From NCBI RefSeq assembly GCF_002949735.1, contig NZ_CP026681.1, positions 4,804,001 to 4,868,000 of the forward strand: DNA of 64,000 bases, in the 5' to 3' direction. Origin of the DNA: Nostoc sp. 'Peltigera membranacea cyanobiont' N6 (GTDB lineage: Bacteria > Cyanobacteriota > Cyanobacteriia > Cyanobacteriales > Nostocaceae). Both the position numbers and the translations under genes were made by a program. Shown here piece after piece: positions 52,697 through 62,172 of the stretch. Numbering within the stretch: position 1 is the first letter of the stretch; each line of letters begins with the position of its first letter. Under the pieces are notes generated by a model that worked only from the letters and a program-made list of their open reading frames with translations, made no database searches and had not been told where the DNA came from.

Positions 52697-53743
52697 TTAC
52701 GGATAAATTAGGATTTTGTAAGTATCCGGTGTGGGTGCGATCGCTTGCTCGACAGCTGTTGATAAATCTTTTAATGGATAGCGATCGCTTATCAATGCTT
52801 GCACGTCAATTCGCTGATTAAATACAATATCAGCTGATAAATTCTGAAGCCGATAAGATGAGCTATAACTACCGATTAAGTCAACTTCCCGACGGTAGAG
52901 GATATTTGGGTTAATGGGAATTTCCACCTCATCAGGGAATTCGGCGAAAAACAAAATTTTTCCGCCTTTGCGGGTACAATCAAGTGCTTGAAAGAAGGCT
53001 TTCTCACTCGGAACAGCTAGCAGGGTGACATCAACACCAAGTCCGCCGGTTAGGGCATGGATTTTTGCTGGTAAATCCGCATCACGGGCATCAAAAGCCG
53101 CTTCTGCACCGACACTCAAAGCTTTTTCAATTCTAGAGGGTAGTAAATCGGTAGCGATCGCTTTTGCTCCGAAATACTTTACCAACATGATAAACATTAA
53201 CCCAATTGGCCCAGCACCAGTAACTAATACAGTTTGTCCTGGAGCAATTTGAGCTTTTTTCACAGCTTTCAAGCAGCAGTTAGTTGGTTCTACAAAACTC
53301 GCTTCTTCAAAACTGATGTTATCCGGGATGGGAATCAACCCACCGTTTTCCACAATATGTCCTGGAACTTTGACATAATCAGCAAACCCGCCGCCACTGG
53401 CGTTAAAGCCTGCGGTTGTGGAGATGTTTTTGTAGACATCGCACATAGAGAAATTATCATTTAGACAGTAGGCGCAACGCATACAAGGGATGTGGTGCAT
53501 CACTGCTACCCGTTGTCCAACTTGCCAACCTTTGACATTATTACCTAACGCTGCGATCGTGCCGGCAGTTTCATGTCCAAAAATGCGCGGCGGTTCGTAT
53601 AGTGGATAACGAATTTTCTTAATATCTGACTGACACAACCCCACAACCCGCACCTGTACCAGCACTTCATCTGGTTCTAGGCTTGGAACTGGGATATCTT
53701 CGTAAGACAGTTGATTAACGCCTCTAAATACCTGTGCTTTCAC
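52697..53743 (-). CDS. zinc-dependent medium-chain dehydrogenase (sorbitol/threonine dehydrogenase-like)
   Basis: I prefer GTG 53743 (VKAQVFRGVNQLSYEDIPVP) over the TTG at 53791, because the protein then starts like other family members and the catalytic Cys becomes residue 37. Catalytic zinc ligands are C37, H57 and E58. Structural zinc ligands are C87, C90, C93 and C101 (CMRCAYCLNDNFSMC). The NAD-binding motif VTGAGPIGLM lies near residue 175. The enzyme oxidises a polyol or similar alcohol; the substrate is unknown. Product 348 residues. Confidence 0.88.
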   Translation of the reverse strand: MKAQVFRGVNQLSYEDIPVPSLEPDEVLVQVRVVGLCQSDIKKIRYPLYEPPRIFGHETAGTIAALGNNVKGWQVGQRVAVMHHIPCMRCAYCLNDNFSMCDVYKNISTTAGFNASGGGFADYVKVPGHIVENGGLIPIPDNISFEEASFVEPTNCCLKAVKKAQIAPGQTVLVTGAGPIGLMFIMLVKYFGAKAIATDLLPSRIEKALSVGAEAAFDARDADLPAKIHALTGGLGVDVTLLAVPSEKAFFQALDCTRKGGKILFFAEFPDEVEIPINPNILYRREVDLIGSYSSSYRLQNLSADIVFNQRIDVQALISDRYPLKDLSTAVEQAIAPTPDTYKILIYP

Positions 53744-53822
53744 GTTGGTTTTTCCCCGCTCAACGATACTAGATGTAACATTAGTGGTCAACGTTAAGCT
53801 ATCAGATTTGTGATTTATGTGT

Positions 53823-53948
53823 CTAAACTTGTTGTAGTTCTGTTTCTAAACTTTGTTCAAATATTTGGAATGCTTTGATATCTGCCGATGAGAGGCTAGA
53901 AAAACCGGAGAAACTACGGTTGCTATCCAAGCGGCGCGACAATACCAC
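53823..53948 (-). pseudogene. possible gene remnant, 41 codons
   Basis: On the minus strand a short frame reads VLSRRLDSNRSFSGFSSLSS and ends KAFQIFEQSLETELQQV. It looks like protein-coding sequence (amphipathic helix at the end) but is cut by a TGA just upstream. It lies 32 bases before the dehydrogenase frame. It may be the 3' end of a lost gene or a small gene with a GTG start. Confidence 0.3.
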
Positions 53949-54044
53949 TTCTTCTCAGATACAAGGTATAAGGATGTGTTGCGGCTTCCGTAACGCTGTA
54001 TTATTTTTGAATATTTTCTCAAGATTTTCTCCGAGACGCTAGCA

Positions 54045-54551
54045 ATGACTATTCGCCATGCGACTGAAACTGACTTGCCTGCAATTGTGGCAATTTATAA
54101 TGCTGCAATTCCTAGCCGCATAGCAACTGCTGATTTAGAGCCAATATCTGTGGAAAGTCGCCTTCTTTGGTTTAAGGCGCGATCGCCTTCACAACGCCCG
54201 CTTTGGGTTATCGAAGTAGAGGGAGTAATTGCTGGATGGCTTAGTTTTCAATCCTTTTATGGGCGGCCCGCCTATAATACGACTGCCGAAATTAGTATTT
54301 ATATAGCTCCTCACTTTCATCGGTGTGGTTTGGGACGACAACTATTAGCACAAGCTATTAGCGAAAGCCCTAGTTTGGGTTTAAATACCCTACTATGCTT
54401 CATTTTTGCCCACAATCAGCCCAGTTTAAAACTTTTTGAAACATTTGGTTTTCAACATTGGGGACATTTACCTAAAGTTGCCGAAATTGACAGCATTGAA
54501 TGCGATTTAGTCATCATGGGACTCCGAATTATTGACATTCCCACAGATTAA
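54045..54551 (+). CDS. GNAT acetyltransferase, phosphinothricin-acetyltransferase-like
   Basis: The 168-residue protein has the GNAT fold with the PAT/Bar-type start MTIRHATETDLPAIVAIYNA. The acetyl-CoA-binding segment is HRCGLGRQLLAQAI near residue 93, followed by FIFAHNQPSLKLFETFGF, typical of the phosphinothricin/methionine-sulfone acetyltransferase group. It probably acetylates an amino group of an amino-acid analogue; resistance is not implied. It is preceded by a divergent dehydrogenase. A hairpin spans its stop codon. Confidence 0.85.
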   Translation: MTIRHATETDLPAIVAIYNAAIPSRIATADLEPISVESRLLWFKARSPSQRPLWVIEVEGVIAGWLSFQSFYGRPAYNTTAEISIYIAPHFHRCGLGRQLLAQAISESPSLGLNTLLCFIFAHNQPSLKLFETFGFQHWGHLPKVAEIDSIECDLVIMGLRIIDIPTD

Positions 54552-54564
54552 AGCTGTGGGAATG
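54536..54564 (+). terminator. hairpin over the stop codon of the GNAT gene
   Basis: CATTCCCACAG (54536-54546) pairs perfectly with CTGTGGGAATG (54554-54564). The stop codon lies in the loop. A weak T-run follows. Confidence 0.55.
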
Positions 54565-54685
54565 CAAGATTTTAGTGAATGGCAAAACTCGCAGTCGAAT
54601 TTGATGTGCGATCGGCATATTGGTTTAATTCAATTCCCATTTTAGATGCATCCTATAGATTAAAAATATGTGATTTATTTTACGC

Positions 54686-54719
54686 AAAAAAAGGGAGTAA
54701 CAGCAATGAGTACTCCCTT
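54686..54719 (-). terminator. terminator of the terD pair
   Basis: On the minus strand AAGGGAGTA pairs with TACTCCCTT (54711-54719 and 54691-54699) and is followed by a run of T. It lies 24 bases after the second terD gene. Confidence 0.85.
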
Positions 54720-54742
54720 CTTATTAACTCCTGAGATAGCTA

Positions 54743-55315
54743 CTAAGCGGCGTATCGATCTACAAAACTTTGAAGCCCTGATTTATAACCAGCCCCGACA
54801 GCTTGAAATCTCCATTCCCCATCTTTTCGATAAAGCTTACCAAATTCAATTGCAGTTTCTGCGGAAGCATCTTCATCTAATTCATACTTAGCAATTTGTT
54901 TTTCTGTGGTGTTGTCATAAATTCTAATAAACGAGTTTCTTACTTGTCCAAAGTTTTGCTTTCTTTGCTCTGCTTCATGTATGGTGACGACAAAAACTAT
55001 TTCTTGAACTGAAGCATCAACTTTGCTCAAATCAACTTGAATCGTCTCATCGTCTCCTATACCCTCTCCTGTTCTACTATCTCCTTCATGTTTTACAGAA
55101 CCATCTGGTGATTGTGAGTTATTATAGAATACAAAGTATTTTTCATTAGGAATTTTTCCGTTAGCACCTAACATAAATATAGAAGCATCAAGGTCAAACA
55201 CTGTACCTGTATCTGTAACGTTGACATCCCATCCTAAACCAATTCCAGCATTATTCAAACTTGGTGCTTCTTTTGAAAGATTAATTCTTTCGCCTTTGCT
55301 TAGGTTAATTGACAT
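54743..55315 (-). CDS. terD: TerD family protein
   Basis: TerD-domain proteins bind Ca2+ and belong to tellurite-resistance/stress modules whose normal role is membrane-associated stress signalling. The 190-residue protein starts MSINLSKGERINLSKEAPSL and contains GLGWDVN, FDLDASIFML (the calcium-binding Asp cluster) and GEGIGDDETIQVDLSKV. It is the second of two adjacent terD genes (69-base gap), forming a small operon ending in a clear terminator. Confidence 0.92.
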   Translation of the reverse strand: MSINLSKGERINLSKEAPSLNNAGIGLGWDVNVTDTGTVFDLDASIFMLGANGKIPNEKYFVFYNNSQSPDGSVKHEGDSRTGEGIGDDETIQVDLSKVDASVQEIVFVVTIHEAEQRKQNFGQVRNSFIRIYDNTTEKQIAKYELDEDASAETAIEFGKLYRKDGEWRFQAVGAGYKSGLQSFVDRYAA

Positions 55316-55384
55316 AATGACTCCCTATTTTTACAAAACGAATTTTATGCAGAGTGTTATTGAGTTGAGTAACTTAATAAGTAG

Positions 55385-55987
55385 TTAGGCATAGACTTTC
55401 ATAAGTCCTTGTAAACCATTAACATTAATGCCGTTACCAATAGCTGCCATTTTCCACTCGTTATTGTGATTGTAAATTTCAGCCATAATCATCCCGGTCA
55501 TTCCTTTGTATTCAGACCCAGATAAATTATACTTAGCAACCTCTTGATTGTTAGATGTATTGACCAGTCGCACAAAGGCATTTTGTACCTGTGCAAATTC
55601 TTGTTTACGAGCAATACAGTCGTAAATGTTAACCGTAAAAACTAGTTTGACAATCTCTTTTGGTAGTCGAGTTAAATCTACAATAATCTGCTCGTCATCA
55701 CCTGCTCCTGCACCCGTGAGATTATCACCCAAATGGGTAATAGCCCCTGATTTGTGTGATAAGTTTGCAAAGTAAATAACATTATCTGTATCTGTTATCT
55801 TTCCTTTTTGATCTAAACAGATTACAGAAGCATCTAAGTCACAGTCTTGAGTATTACCGAAAACACCAAAAAAACCGCCACCAGAACGTTTTCCTATATC
55901 CCAGCCTAGTCCACAAATCAGCTTTTTTAGCCCAGGAGCTTCTTTAGAAAGTGAGATATGCTGCCCTTTTTGTAGGTTGATTCCCAT
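55385..55987 (-). CDS. terD: TerD family protein
   Basis: This 200-residue paralogue starts MGINLQKGQHISLSKEAPGL. It has GLGWDIGKRSGGGFFGVFGN before the CDLDASVICL Asp cluster, and GAGAGDDEQIIVDLTRLP. A ten-residue Gly/Phe-rich insertion before the Asp cluster is the main difference from the downstream copy; such variants are common in TerD/TerZ families. It is the first gene of the pair, with 500 non-coding bases upstream for its promoter. Confidence 0.92.
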   Translation of the reverse strand: MGINLQKGQHISLSKEAPGLKKLICGLGWDIGKRSGGGFFGVFGNTQDCDLDASVICLDQKGKITDTDNVIYFANLSHKSGAITHLGDNLTGAGAGDDEQIIVDLTRLPKEIVKLVFTVNIYDCIARKQEFAQVQNAFVRLVNTSNNQEVAKYNLSGSEYKGMTGMIMAEIYNHNNEWKMAAIGNGINVNGLQGLMKVYA

Positions 55988-56489
55988 GTGATTATTTTTA
56001 ATGTATTCAAATTGCTAATATTTTCAGGCATTTGATTTGGTAGCTGTTTGTATCAGCACTCATTCCGACTTATTCTAGCTTTTGAATTTTGTTCATATTC
56101 ACTACTTCTGGTGCAGCTAAGTTGGTATAAACAATCATGATGCATTAAAGCAATTAATACCCAACTAAGCTAGTAGCAATTTTGCTCGTGTAATCCCAGC
56201 TTTACATCAGAGTTAACTAATGAATTTATCTATTTCAATTTGAGTAATAACACGCCACATAATTGAAGGCAGATGATATTTGTTATGCGCTCTATCGTAG
56301 TCACCTTTAAAAAGCACTGTAATCAGGAAAAACACGTAATCTCAAAAAATCTGGTATTTGTGCCATATATTTTTTGTTAGTAGTACTGATATAATTGTCG
56401 TTATAAAGCAGACTGCAACTGTGCTAAACTATTGAACATTATGAGTAGGCAAATTTAGAGACGCAAAATTTTGCATCTCTAAACACTTC
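55988..56489. other. intergenic region upstream of terD genes
   Basis: No gene is seen. A 30-bp imperfect palindrome (TTTAGAGACGCAAAATTTTG at its left half, 56454-56483) lies 7 bases after the end of the carboxypeptidase gene and may terminate it. It resembles the GAGACGCGATT repeat family near 20435. Confidence 0.5.
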
Positions 56490-57953
56490 TTAACAACGCC
56501 GCAATTGCGTTAATAACACAACAATCTCATCAATAGCTTGGCGCACAACAGTTGCAGGCTGCTCTGATTGATTCACAATAATACTAAAAACTAACGGCTC
56601 ATATTTAGGCGCATTCATATATCCTGATAGAGAAACAACACCCGTTAACGTACCTGTTTTTGCTTGCACAATCCCCTCAGCAGATGTGTTTTCAAAACGG
56701 TTTTTCAAGGTTCCACTTTTACCCGCCATAGGTAAAGATGCACGATACACATATCCTGCTGGTGTTCTTGCCATTCCTCGCAAAGTTTGTACAAAAGCTT
56801 CTGGTGTCACTAAGTCCCGACGTGATAAACCCGAACCATCTACTAAGATATAATTTGTTGGATCAACTCCCAATCGAGTTAAATTTGCTTTGACAACATC
56901 TAAACCGATATCAGCGCTAGTCTTAGTTTTGACTCTGGGTTTTTCCCCAGCTAATGCTCTTAGTAGTGCCTCAGCATAAAGATTATTACTATTCTGAAGA
57001 GTTTCCATTAATAATTCAGATAAAGGTGGCGAGTCTACAAATGCTATTTCCTCTTGATGAACGCCACCAGTTACGACTAATGTTTGCCCCAAAGCAATTT
57101 TTTCTGTTGCCAAAGCAGCACGGAAGCGCCGTAAGAAGTAATAATTAGGGTCAACTACAGGCAAATCTATTAAAGACGGTTCAGAATTTGTTGTTAGTTG
57201 TCCTTGAATTCGTAATGCTGTTCCTGATAATTCACGGGTAACGTTGACGTAGGTTGATTGATTTTGTGCAACTGTTACTGACTGATTAATTGTCCGCCAC
57301 TGTTTTGCCTCACCAGGATCGATCCACACCACTTGTAAAGATTTACCTACAGCCTGCGGTACAAGTTTTAAACTAAAAATATTTTGATTTAGAATAAAGC
57401 TACTGACTGGTGCGCCATAGTCTGACTGCACATCTTCCCATTGCCAGGTGGGGTTAACAATATCACCTTGAATATAACTATCATCAGCTATCAATCGCTG
57501 AATTTGAGTAATACCCTTCTGTTTTAGCTGCTGTGCTAATGTTTGCAGTTGAGTATCACTTAAACTGGGATCTCCCCTACCAACAACACGTAAAACACCA
57601 TTGCCATTTTGATAAATAGAGGTGCGAATCCGAAAATTAGCACCCAATTCTTGCAATGCAGCTGCTGTTGTCAGCAACTTGAGGTTAGATGCGGGAATAA
57701 AATATTTCTGAGCATCCCGACTATAAAGAGTTGACCCCGTTGACAGAGGTTGTACCAAAATTCCCCAGCGCACCCGACTAAATAAAGGACGATTGATTAC
57801 AGCATCTATAGCTGTTCCCAATTGGGTAGAGCAAATTGATTTTGTGGTAGTTGTTGGTGCAACTGGGGTTTGTGCTTTAGCTGCTGGCTGGGTAACACCA
57901 ATTTGAGTACCCAGGAACAGCAGCATTAAGCCAAAAGAAATTTTTCTAGTCAT
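56490..57953 (-). CDS. dacB: D-alanyl-D-alanine carboxypeptidase/endopeptidase (PBP4 type)
   Basis: This class C penicillin-binding protein trims peptidoglycan peptides in the periplasm. It has a signal peptide (ISFGLMLLFLGTQIGVTQPA) and the active-site SxxK motif in IPASNLKLLTTAAA (about residue 89). SNN in QNSNNLYAEALLR and KTGT in VQAKTGTLTG are the SxN and KTG boxes. The 487 residues include the large insertion typical of PBP4. I chose ATG 57953 over the GTG one codon earlier. Confidence 0.93.
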   Translation of the reverse strand: MTRKISFGLMLLFLGTQIGVTQPAAKAQTPVAPTTTTKSICSTQLGTAIDAVINRPLFSRVRWGILVQPLSTGSTLYSRDAQKYFIPASNLKLLTTAAALQELGANFRIRTSIYQNGNGVLRVVGRGDPSLSDTQLQTLAQQLKQKGITQIQRLIADDSYIQGDIVNPTWQWEDVQSDYGAPVSSFILNQNIFSLKLVPQAVGKSLQVVWIDPGEAKQWRTINQSVTVAQNQSTYVNVTRELSGTALRIQGQLTTNSEPSLIDLPVVDPNYYFLRRFRAALATEKIALGQTLVVTGGVHQEEIAFVDSPPLSELLMETLQNSNNLYAEALLRALAGEKPRVKTKTSADIGLDVVKANLTRLGVDPTNYILVDGSGLSRRDLVTPEAFVQTLRGMARTPAGYVYRASLPMAGKSGTLKNRFENTSAEGIVQAKTGTLTGVVSLSGYMNAPKYEPLVFSIIVNQSEQPATVVRQAIDEIVVLLTQLRRC

Positions 57954-58030
57954 CACATAGTTAGTAAAACTACTTGATGATAATACCTTTGTGTGGCATC
58001 TTTTTAACGTCAGTTCGACCAGAGGAAATC

Positions 58031-58504
58031 TTATTCCTCTTCGTCTTCCTCTTCTTCCTCTTCTTCTTCCCCGAACACTCCGTCTATAAGTTCTTGTGCC
58101 CGCTCGTCTGAAATCTTTAAGGCTTCCTGAAGCTCAGAGATATAATCTTGCTCACTTTCAGGTACTTCTTCGTCAATCCCCACCACTAAGATAGCTGCGA
58201 TGTATGCAGCTTCCCGATAACCTCTATTGGGCAAGGATTCGATGGACTGAGCGATTAAATCTTCTGGTTCTTCTTCTTCAATCAAATTGACAACTTTTTC
58301 GGTCAATTCTTCAAAGTCTTCGTCAGAGTAATCTTCAAATAAGTCAACCCGACTGAGAAATTCACTTAAAGCATATTCTTCTGTTGAAGAAATGCCTTCA
58401 CCGTCAGCAGCGGCGGAAAACAGTCCAATAATTGCGATCGCAACTTCTGGTTCCAGAGCAACTGAACTAACACTACGTCCTTTGGGCAATTTGCGTTGAG
58501 ACAT
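58031..58504 (-). CDS. TerB-like acidic protein
   Basis: The 157-residue protein contains a TerB-type helical domain. EVAIAIIGLFSAAADGEGIS near residue 20 carries the usual ADGxxS-like acidic loop, and a second related half (EAAYIAAILVVGIDEEVPES) follows. It ends in an acidic tail of Glu/Asp. TerB proteins bind metal and accompany TerD in stress modules; the two terD genes are 2 kb downstream on the same strand, which may be meaningful. Start ATG 58504. Confidence 0.75.
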   Translation of the reverse strand: MSQRKLPKGRSVSSVALEPEVAIAIIGLFSAAADGEGISSTEEYALSEFLSRVDLFEDYSDEDFEELTEKVVNLIEEEEPEDLIAQSIESLPNRGYREAAYIAAILVVGIDEEVPESEQDYISELQEALKISDERAQELIDGVFGEEEEEEEEDEEE

Positions 58505-58625
58505 AATTATCCTGTAAAAGTTACGTGATATTTCAGGAAGTAATACCTTGCGGTTCCTGATGCTTCCTAAAATTTAGGATTCCCAAAAGAATGCAGAAAA
58601 ATACATTGATATGAATATTTCTTCA

Positions 58626-58659
58626 TGAAAAATACGCAGAGAGATATCCCTCTGCGTAT
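58626..58659 (-). terminator. terminator of ilvB
   Basis: On the minus strand ATACGCAGAG pairs with CTCTGCGTAT (58650-58659, 58632-58641) and TTTTT follows. It lies about 30 bases after the acetolactate synthase stop. Confidence 0.85.
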
Positions 58660-58685
58660 AAAAACAGTTTAATTGTCAAAAAGTG

Positions 58686-60605
58686 TTACAGCTTTGTCCC
58701 ACACTCAGCACAGAAGTTGTGGGTAGGAGCATTTTTGGCGTTGCAGTTGCTACAATACACTGGCTCTGCTGCTGCTTTCAGCACTTGCTTCTGCAAGCCG
58801 ACCATTTGAGCGTTGCTCTTACCAGGGACTACCATTGGATAGCAGTTTTCGTCTCTGGTGACGTGGACATTTAAGATTACTGGCCCTTTATGTGCTAGCA
58901 TTTCGGCGATCGCATCTTTTAATTGACTGCGATCGCTAATTATCATACCCTTAATGCCATAGGCTTTTGCCAATAACTCTACGTCTGGCATCCCTACTTC
59001 CATATTTGAGCATGAATAACGCTCGCCATAAAAGGCTTGCTGCCACTGGCGTACCATCCCTTGCCAGCCGTTATTGATAATTATTGTCTTGACATTTATC
59101 CCATACTGTGCAAGGGTTCCTAATTCCTGCAAACACATTTGGAAACTGGCATCGCCACTGATACAAATCACTTCTTCATCAGGAAACGCTACTTTAGCAC
59201 CCATTGCCGCAGGTAAGCCAAAACCCATTGTCCCCAGACCAGCGCTAGAAATCCAGCGCCTTGGGCCGTTCTTGAGGAATTGGGCTGCCCACATTTGATG
59301 TTGTCCGACATCTGTAGTGTAGAAAGCGTGGGGTGCTTGGCTACTGACTTCTACAATTACTTCTTGGGGCGAAATGCTGTCGGGATGGTGCGGCACTATT
59401 AGAGGATATTCTTCGCGCCAACGATTTACTAAATTTAACCACTCTTGGTTTTGATTAGGTGTGGCTTTAACGCCTGTTTCTTTGCAGCGACGCAACAAGT
59501 CTACTAATACGTTCCGCACATCGCCGACGATGGGCACTTCGGGAACGCGGTTTTTGCCGACTTCTGCCGGATCGATGTCGATGTGAATTACTTTAGCGCG
59601 GGAGGCGAATTCGTCTAACTTGCCTGTAACGCGATCGTCAAATCTAGCGCCGACGCAAATTAACAAGTCACAATCACTAACGGCGAAGTTAGCGTAAGCA
59701 GTGCCGTGCATCCCCAACATTCCCAAAGCTAAGGGATGATGTTCGTCAAATGCACCGATCCCCATTAATGTTGTGGTGACAGGGATGTTGAATAATTCAG
59801 CTAGTTCTTTAATTTCTTCATGGGCACCAGATGCGATCGCGCCACCACCAACATATAGTAGAGGACGGCGACTTTCAGCAATCAACTGAATCGCGGCATT
59901 AATTTGCCGGGGATTTCCCTTCACCGTGGGACGATAACCGCGTAATTTGACTGAACCTGGTTTTACAGGTACATAGTCAAATTCTTCTAAAGCTACATCC
60001 TTGGGGACATCAATCAAAACTGGCCCCGGTCGCCCAGTACTAGCGATGTGGAATGCTTCGGCGACAATTCGCGCCATATCTTTGGGGTCACGCACTACAT
60101 AAGAGTGCTTGACGATGGGTAGTGTAATCCCGTAAATATCGGTTTCCTGAAAGGCATCTGTCCCAATGGATGGACGCGCTACCTGCCCTGTAACCACAAT
60201 CATCGGGATTGAATCCATGTAGGCGGTGGCGATTCCTGTCACCAAGTTAGTTGCTCCTGGGCCAGAAGTACCAAAGCATACTCCTACCTTCCCGGTAGCA
60301 CGGGCGTAACCGTCTGCGGCATGGGCTGCGCCTTGTTCGTGTCTCACAAGAATGTGCTTAATAGCACCAGTTGCTTCCACCTTATACAGGTCGTCGTAAA
60401 TTGGGAGAATTGCCCCACCAGGATAACCAAAAATGTAATCAACGCCGTGGCGATGAAGGCTGTCAAGCAGGGCAAAACCGCCAGATGCGCGTTTGGGCTG
60501 GACTGGCGGGTTATAAGGACGAGACTGTTTGTGATTCTCAGTTTGTGGGAGACTAATTGGGGAGAGCGATTCTCCTGCGGAGACACTTTGTGAACGCACG
60601 GTCAA
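58686..60605 (-). CDS. ilvB: acetolactate synthase large subunit with C-terminal zinc ribbon
   Basis: This thiamine-diphosphate enzyme makes acetolactate for branched-chain amino acids. The catalytic Glu is in RHEQGAAHAADGYARATGK. The FAD-linked middle domain follows, and the ThDP-binding motif is GDASFQMCLQELGTL...NN. The protein has 639 residues and an extra C-terminal zinc ribbon, CSNC (C618, C621) and CAEC (C632, C635), which normal IlvB proteins lack. The start is TTG 60605 or GTG 60599; no ATG is available before the conserved region. The regulatory subunit gene is not adjacent. Confidence 0.95.
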   Translation of the reverse strand: MTVRSQSVSAGESLSPISLPQTENHKQSRPYNPPVQPKRASGGFALLDSLHRHGVDYIFGYPGGAILPIYDDLYKVEATGAIKHILVRHEQGAAHAADGYARATGKVGVCFGTSGPGATNLVTGIATAYMDSIPMIVVTGQVARPSIGTDAFQETDIYGITLPIVKHSYVVRDPKDMARIVAEAFHIASTGRPGPVLIDVPKDVALEEFDYVPVKPGSVKLRGYRPTVKGNPRQINAAIQLIAESRRPLLYVGGGAIASGAHEEIKELAELFNIPVTTTLMGIGAFDEHHPLALGMLGMHGTAYANFAVSDCDLLICVGARFDDRVTGKLDEFASRAKVIHIDIDPAEVGKNRVPEVPIVGDVRNVLVDLLRRCKETGVKATPNQNQEWLNLVNRWREEYPLIVPHHPDSISPQEVIVEVSSQAPHAFYTTDVGQHQMWAAQFLKNGPRRWISSAGLGTMGFGLPAAMGAKVAFPDEEVICISGDASFQMCLQELGTLAQYGINVKTIIINNGWQGMVRQWQQAFYGERYSCSNMEVGMPDVELLAKAYGIKGMIISDRSQLKDAIAEMLAHKGPVILNVHVTRDENCYPMVVPGKSNAQMVGLQKQVLKAAAEPVYCSNCNAKNAPTHNFCAECGTKL

Positions 60606-60732
60606 ACCTCAGACTATAGCTAAAGTTAATGCTGAATTTCTGTAGTTAAGATTTCATTTTAATTGAAAACTTCAATCAAAATCTGATTAATTTTTATATT
60701 GAATATAAATCTAGATTATTAGCCTACATTAG

Positions 60733-62010
60733 TTAAAGTACGTCTTGCAAGACATTGCGGGTATTTCTCCAAGTCCAAACACCGACAACTGCAACCACGA
60801 GACTCATTGCGATCAGGACAATTCGCAAGCCAAACTCTTGATTTAACCAGCCTGTAATCGCCAGTGGTGCAGAAAGAGCGATGTTAACGGCATGATTTTG
60901 AAAGCCAAAGACCTTACCATGCATAATTGGTGGAGTCTGCTGTTGAATTAGAGTTTGCATTGGTACACCAATTAGGGAACCACTCACACCCAATAAGACA
61001 CAAAATCCGATTGCTATTCCTTGACTATTGGTAAAGGGAACCAAAGCCAAAATCAGCGCCATACCCAAAAAGCCCATCAAAGGTAAAGGTTTGTGATGTG
61101 TTTTATCGCCCAAATGACCCAAAATGCCTGCACCAATGACTATACCGATTCCAACTGCGGCAATAAAGCGTCCAGATTGTTTGCCTTGTAAACCAAACTT
61201 TTCTGCTAAGGGAAGCGCAAGTACCATTAAAGCTGCAAAGACGCAGTATAAAACTGTAGTTTGCAACATGGCATTTAATACCAAACGGTTTTTCTTCAGG
61301 TAGCGTAAGCCTTCTTTAAAGTCAGCCCAAAGATCGATGCGATCGCCTTGAGCTTCACTAGCTGATTTTTTTTCCCGAAAGTGAATCGGGAGCATAATTA
61401 CAGCCGAGAATAGGTATAACAACGCCACTACTAACTCTGGGCCATACTCTTTAGCTATACCAGTTTCAGCCAAACTCAGCAGCGGATCTCCTAACAAAAA
61501 ACCGACAATTAAAGCACCCATCATTGTGCTAGTAAACAGCGCATTGGCTGCTATTAAACCCTCTCGCCGCACGAGTAAAGGAATTGCAGCTTGTTCGGCT
61601 GGGGCAAAAAATTGGGTAATGGTAGAAACCCCAAAGGTAATGAGAAGAAGTATATGGAAATTCCTTGGTAAAAAGGCAAGTCCGATGACTAATAATCCGC
61701 GTAAGATATCAGAGCCTACCATGATTAGCTTTTTTGGTATGCGATCGACAAATACACCTCCTGCTGAACCAAATAAAACTGCTGGGATGGTAAACGCTAC
61801 CATCAAAATCGGGTACATCGATTCTTTTCCTACCCCCAAAGGAGGAAGGTAGATACTGTTTTTGTCTACTACCAAATCGACCAACATTAAAAAGAAGACT
61901 TTATCTGCTAACTGGGACACTAGTTGCCCAATCCACAGAAGCATAAAACCACGGTTTTTTAGCAGTGCGCCAAACCCGTTATTAACAGCAGCCGGTTCAG
62001 TTGGAAACAT
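60733..62010 (-). CDS. major facilitator superfamily transporter
   Basis: The 425-residue protein has twelve predicted helices. The first cytoplasmic loop motif is GGVFVDRIPKKLIMVGSDIL (the MFS G-x3-D-R-x-G/P-R-K signature), and similar signatures recur in the second half (GHLGDKTHHKP). It resembles the MFS_3/enterobactin-exporter-like branch found next to many cyanobacterial genes. The substrate is unknown. It lies 127 bases upstream of ilvB on the same strand. ATG 62010. Confidence 0.88.
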   Translation of the reverse strand: MFPTEPAAVNNGFGALLKNRGFMLLWIGQLVSQLADKVFFLMLVDLVVDKNSIYLPPLGVGKESMYPILMVAFTIPAVLFGSAGGVFVDRIPKKLIMVGSDILRGLLVIGLAFLPRNFHILLLITFGVSTITQFFAPAEQAAIPLLVRREGLIAANALFTSTMMGALIVGFLLGDPLLSLAETGIAKEYGPELVVALLYLFSAVIMLPIHFREKKSASEAQGDRIDLWADFKEGLRYLKKNRLVLNAMLQTTVLYCVFAALMVLALPLAEKFGLQGKQSGRFIAAVGIGIVIGAGILGHLGDKTHHKPLPLMGFLGMALILALVPFTNSQGIAIGFCVLLGVSGSLIGVPMQTLIQQQTPPIMHGKVFGFQNHAVNIALSAPLAITGWLNQEFGLRIVLIAMSLVVAVVGVWTWRNTRNVLQDVL

Positions 62011-62029
62011 TTAGATACTTTATTTGGGT

Positions 62030-62080
62030 AGATGGGGCATTGGGCATTGGGCATTGGGCATTGGGCATGGGCCATTGGGT
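62030..62080. repeat. short tandem heptamer repeat
   Basis: GGGCATT units are repeated about five times upstream of the MFS gene. Confidence 0.8.
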
Positions 62081-62172
62081 ATAGTTTTTATTGACTGTCC
62101 CCTGTACGCTGTCACCTGTAACCTCTTCCCTTCCACACTCCTAACTCCTAACTCATAATTCTATTGTCCGGA

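Noticed and set aside
54670..54891. 73-codon plus-strand frame over the end of terD
   Set aside because: It is antisense to terD and starts within the terD terminator.
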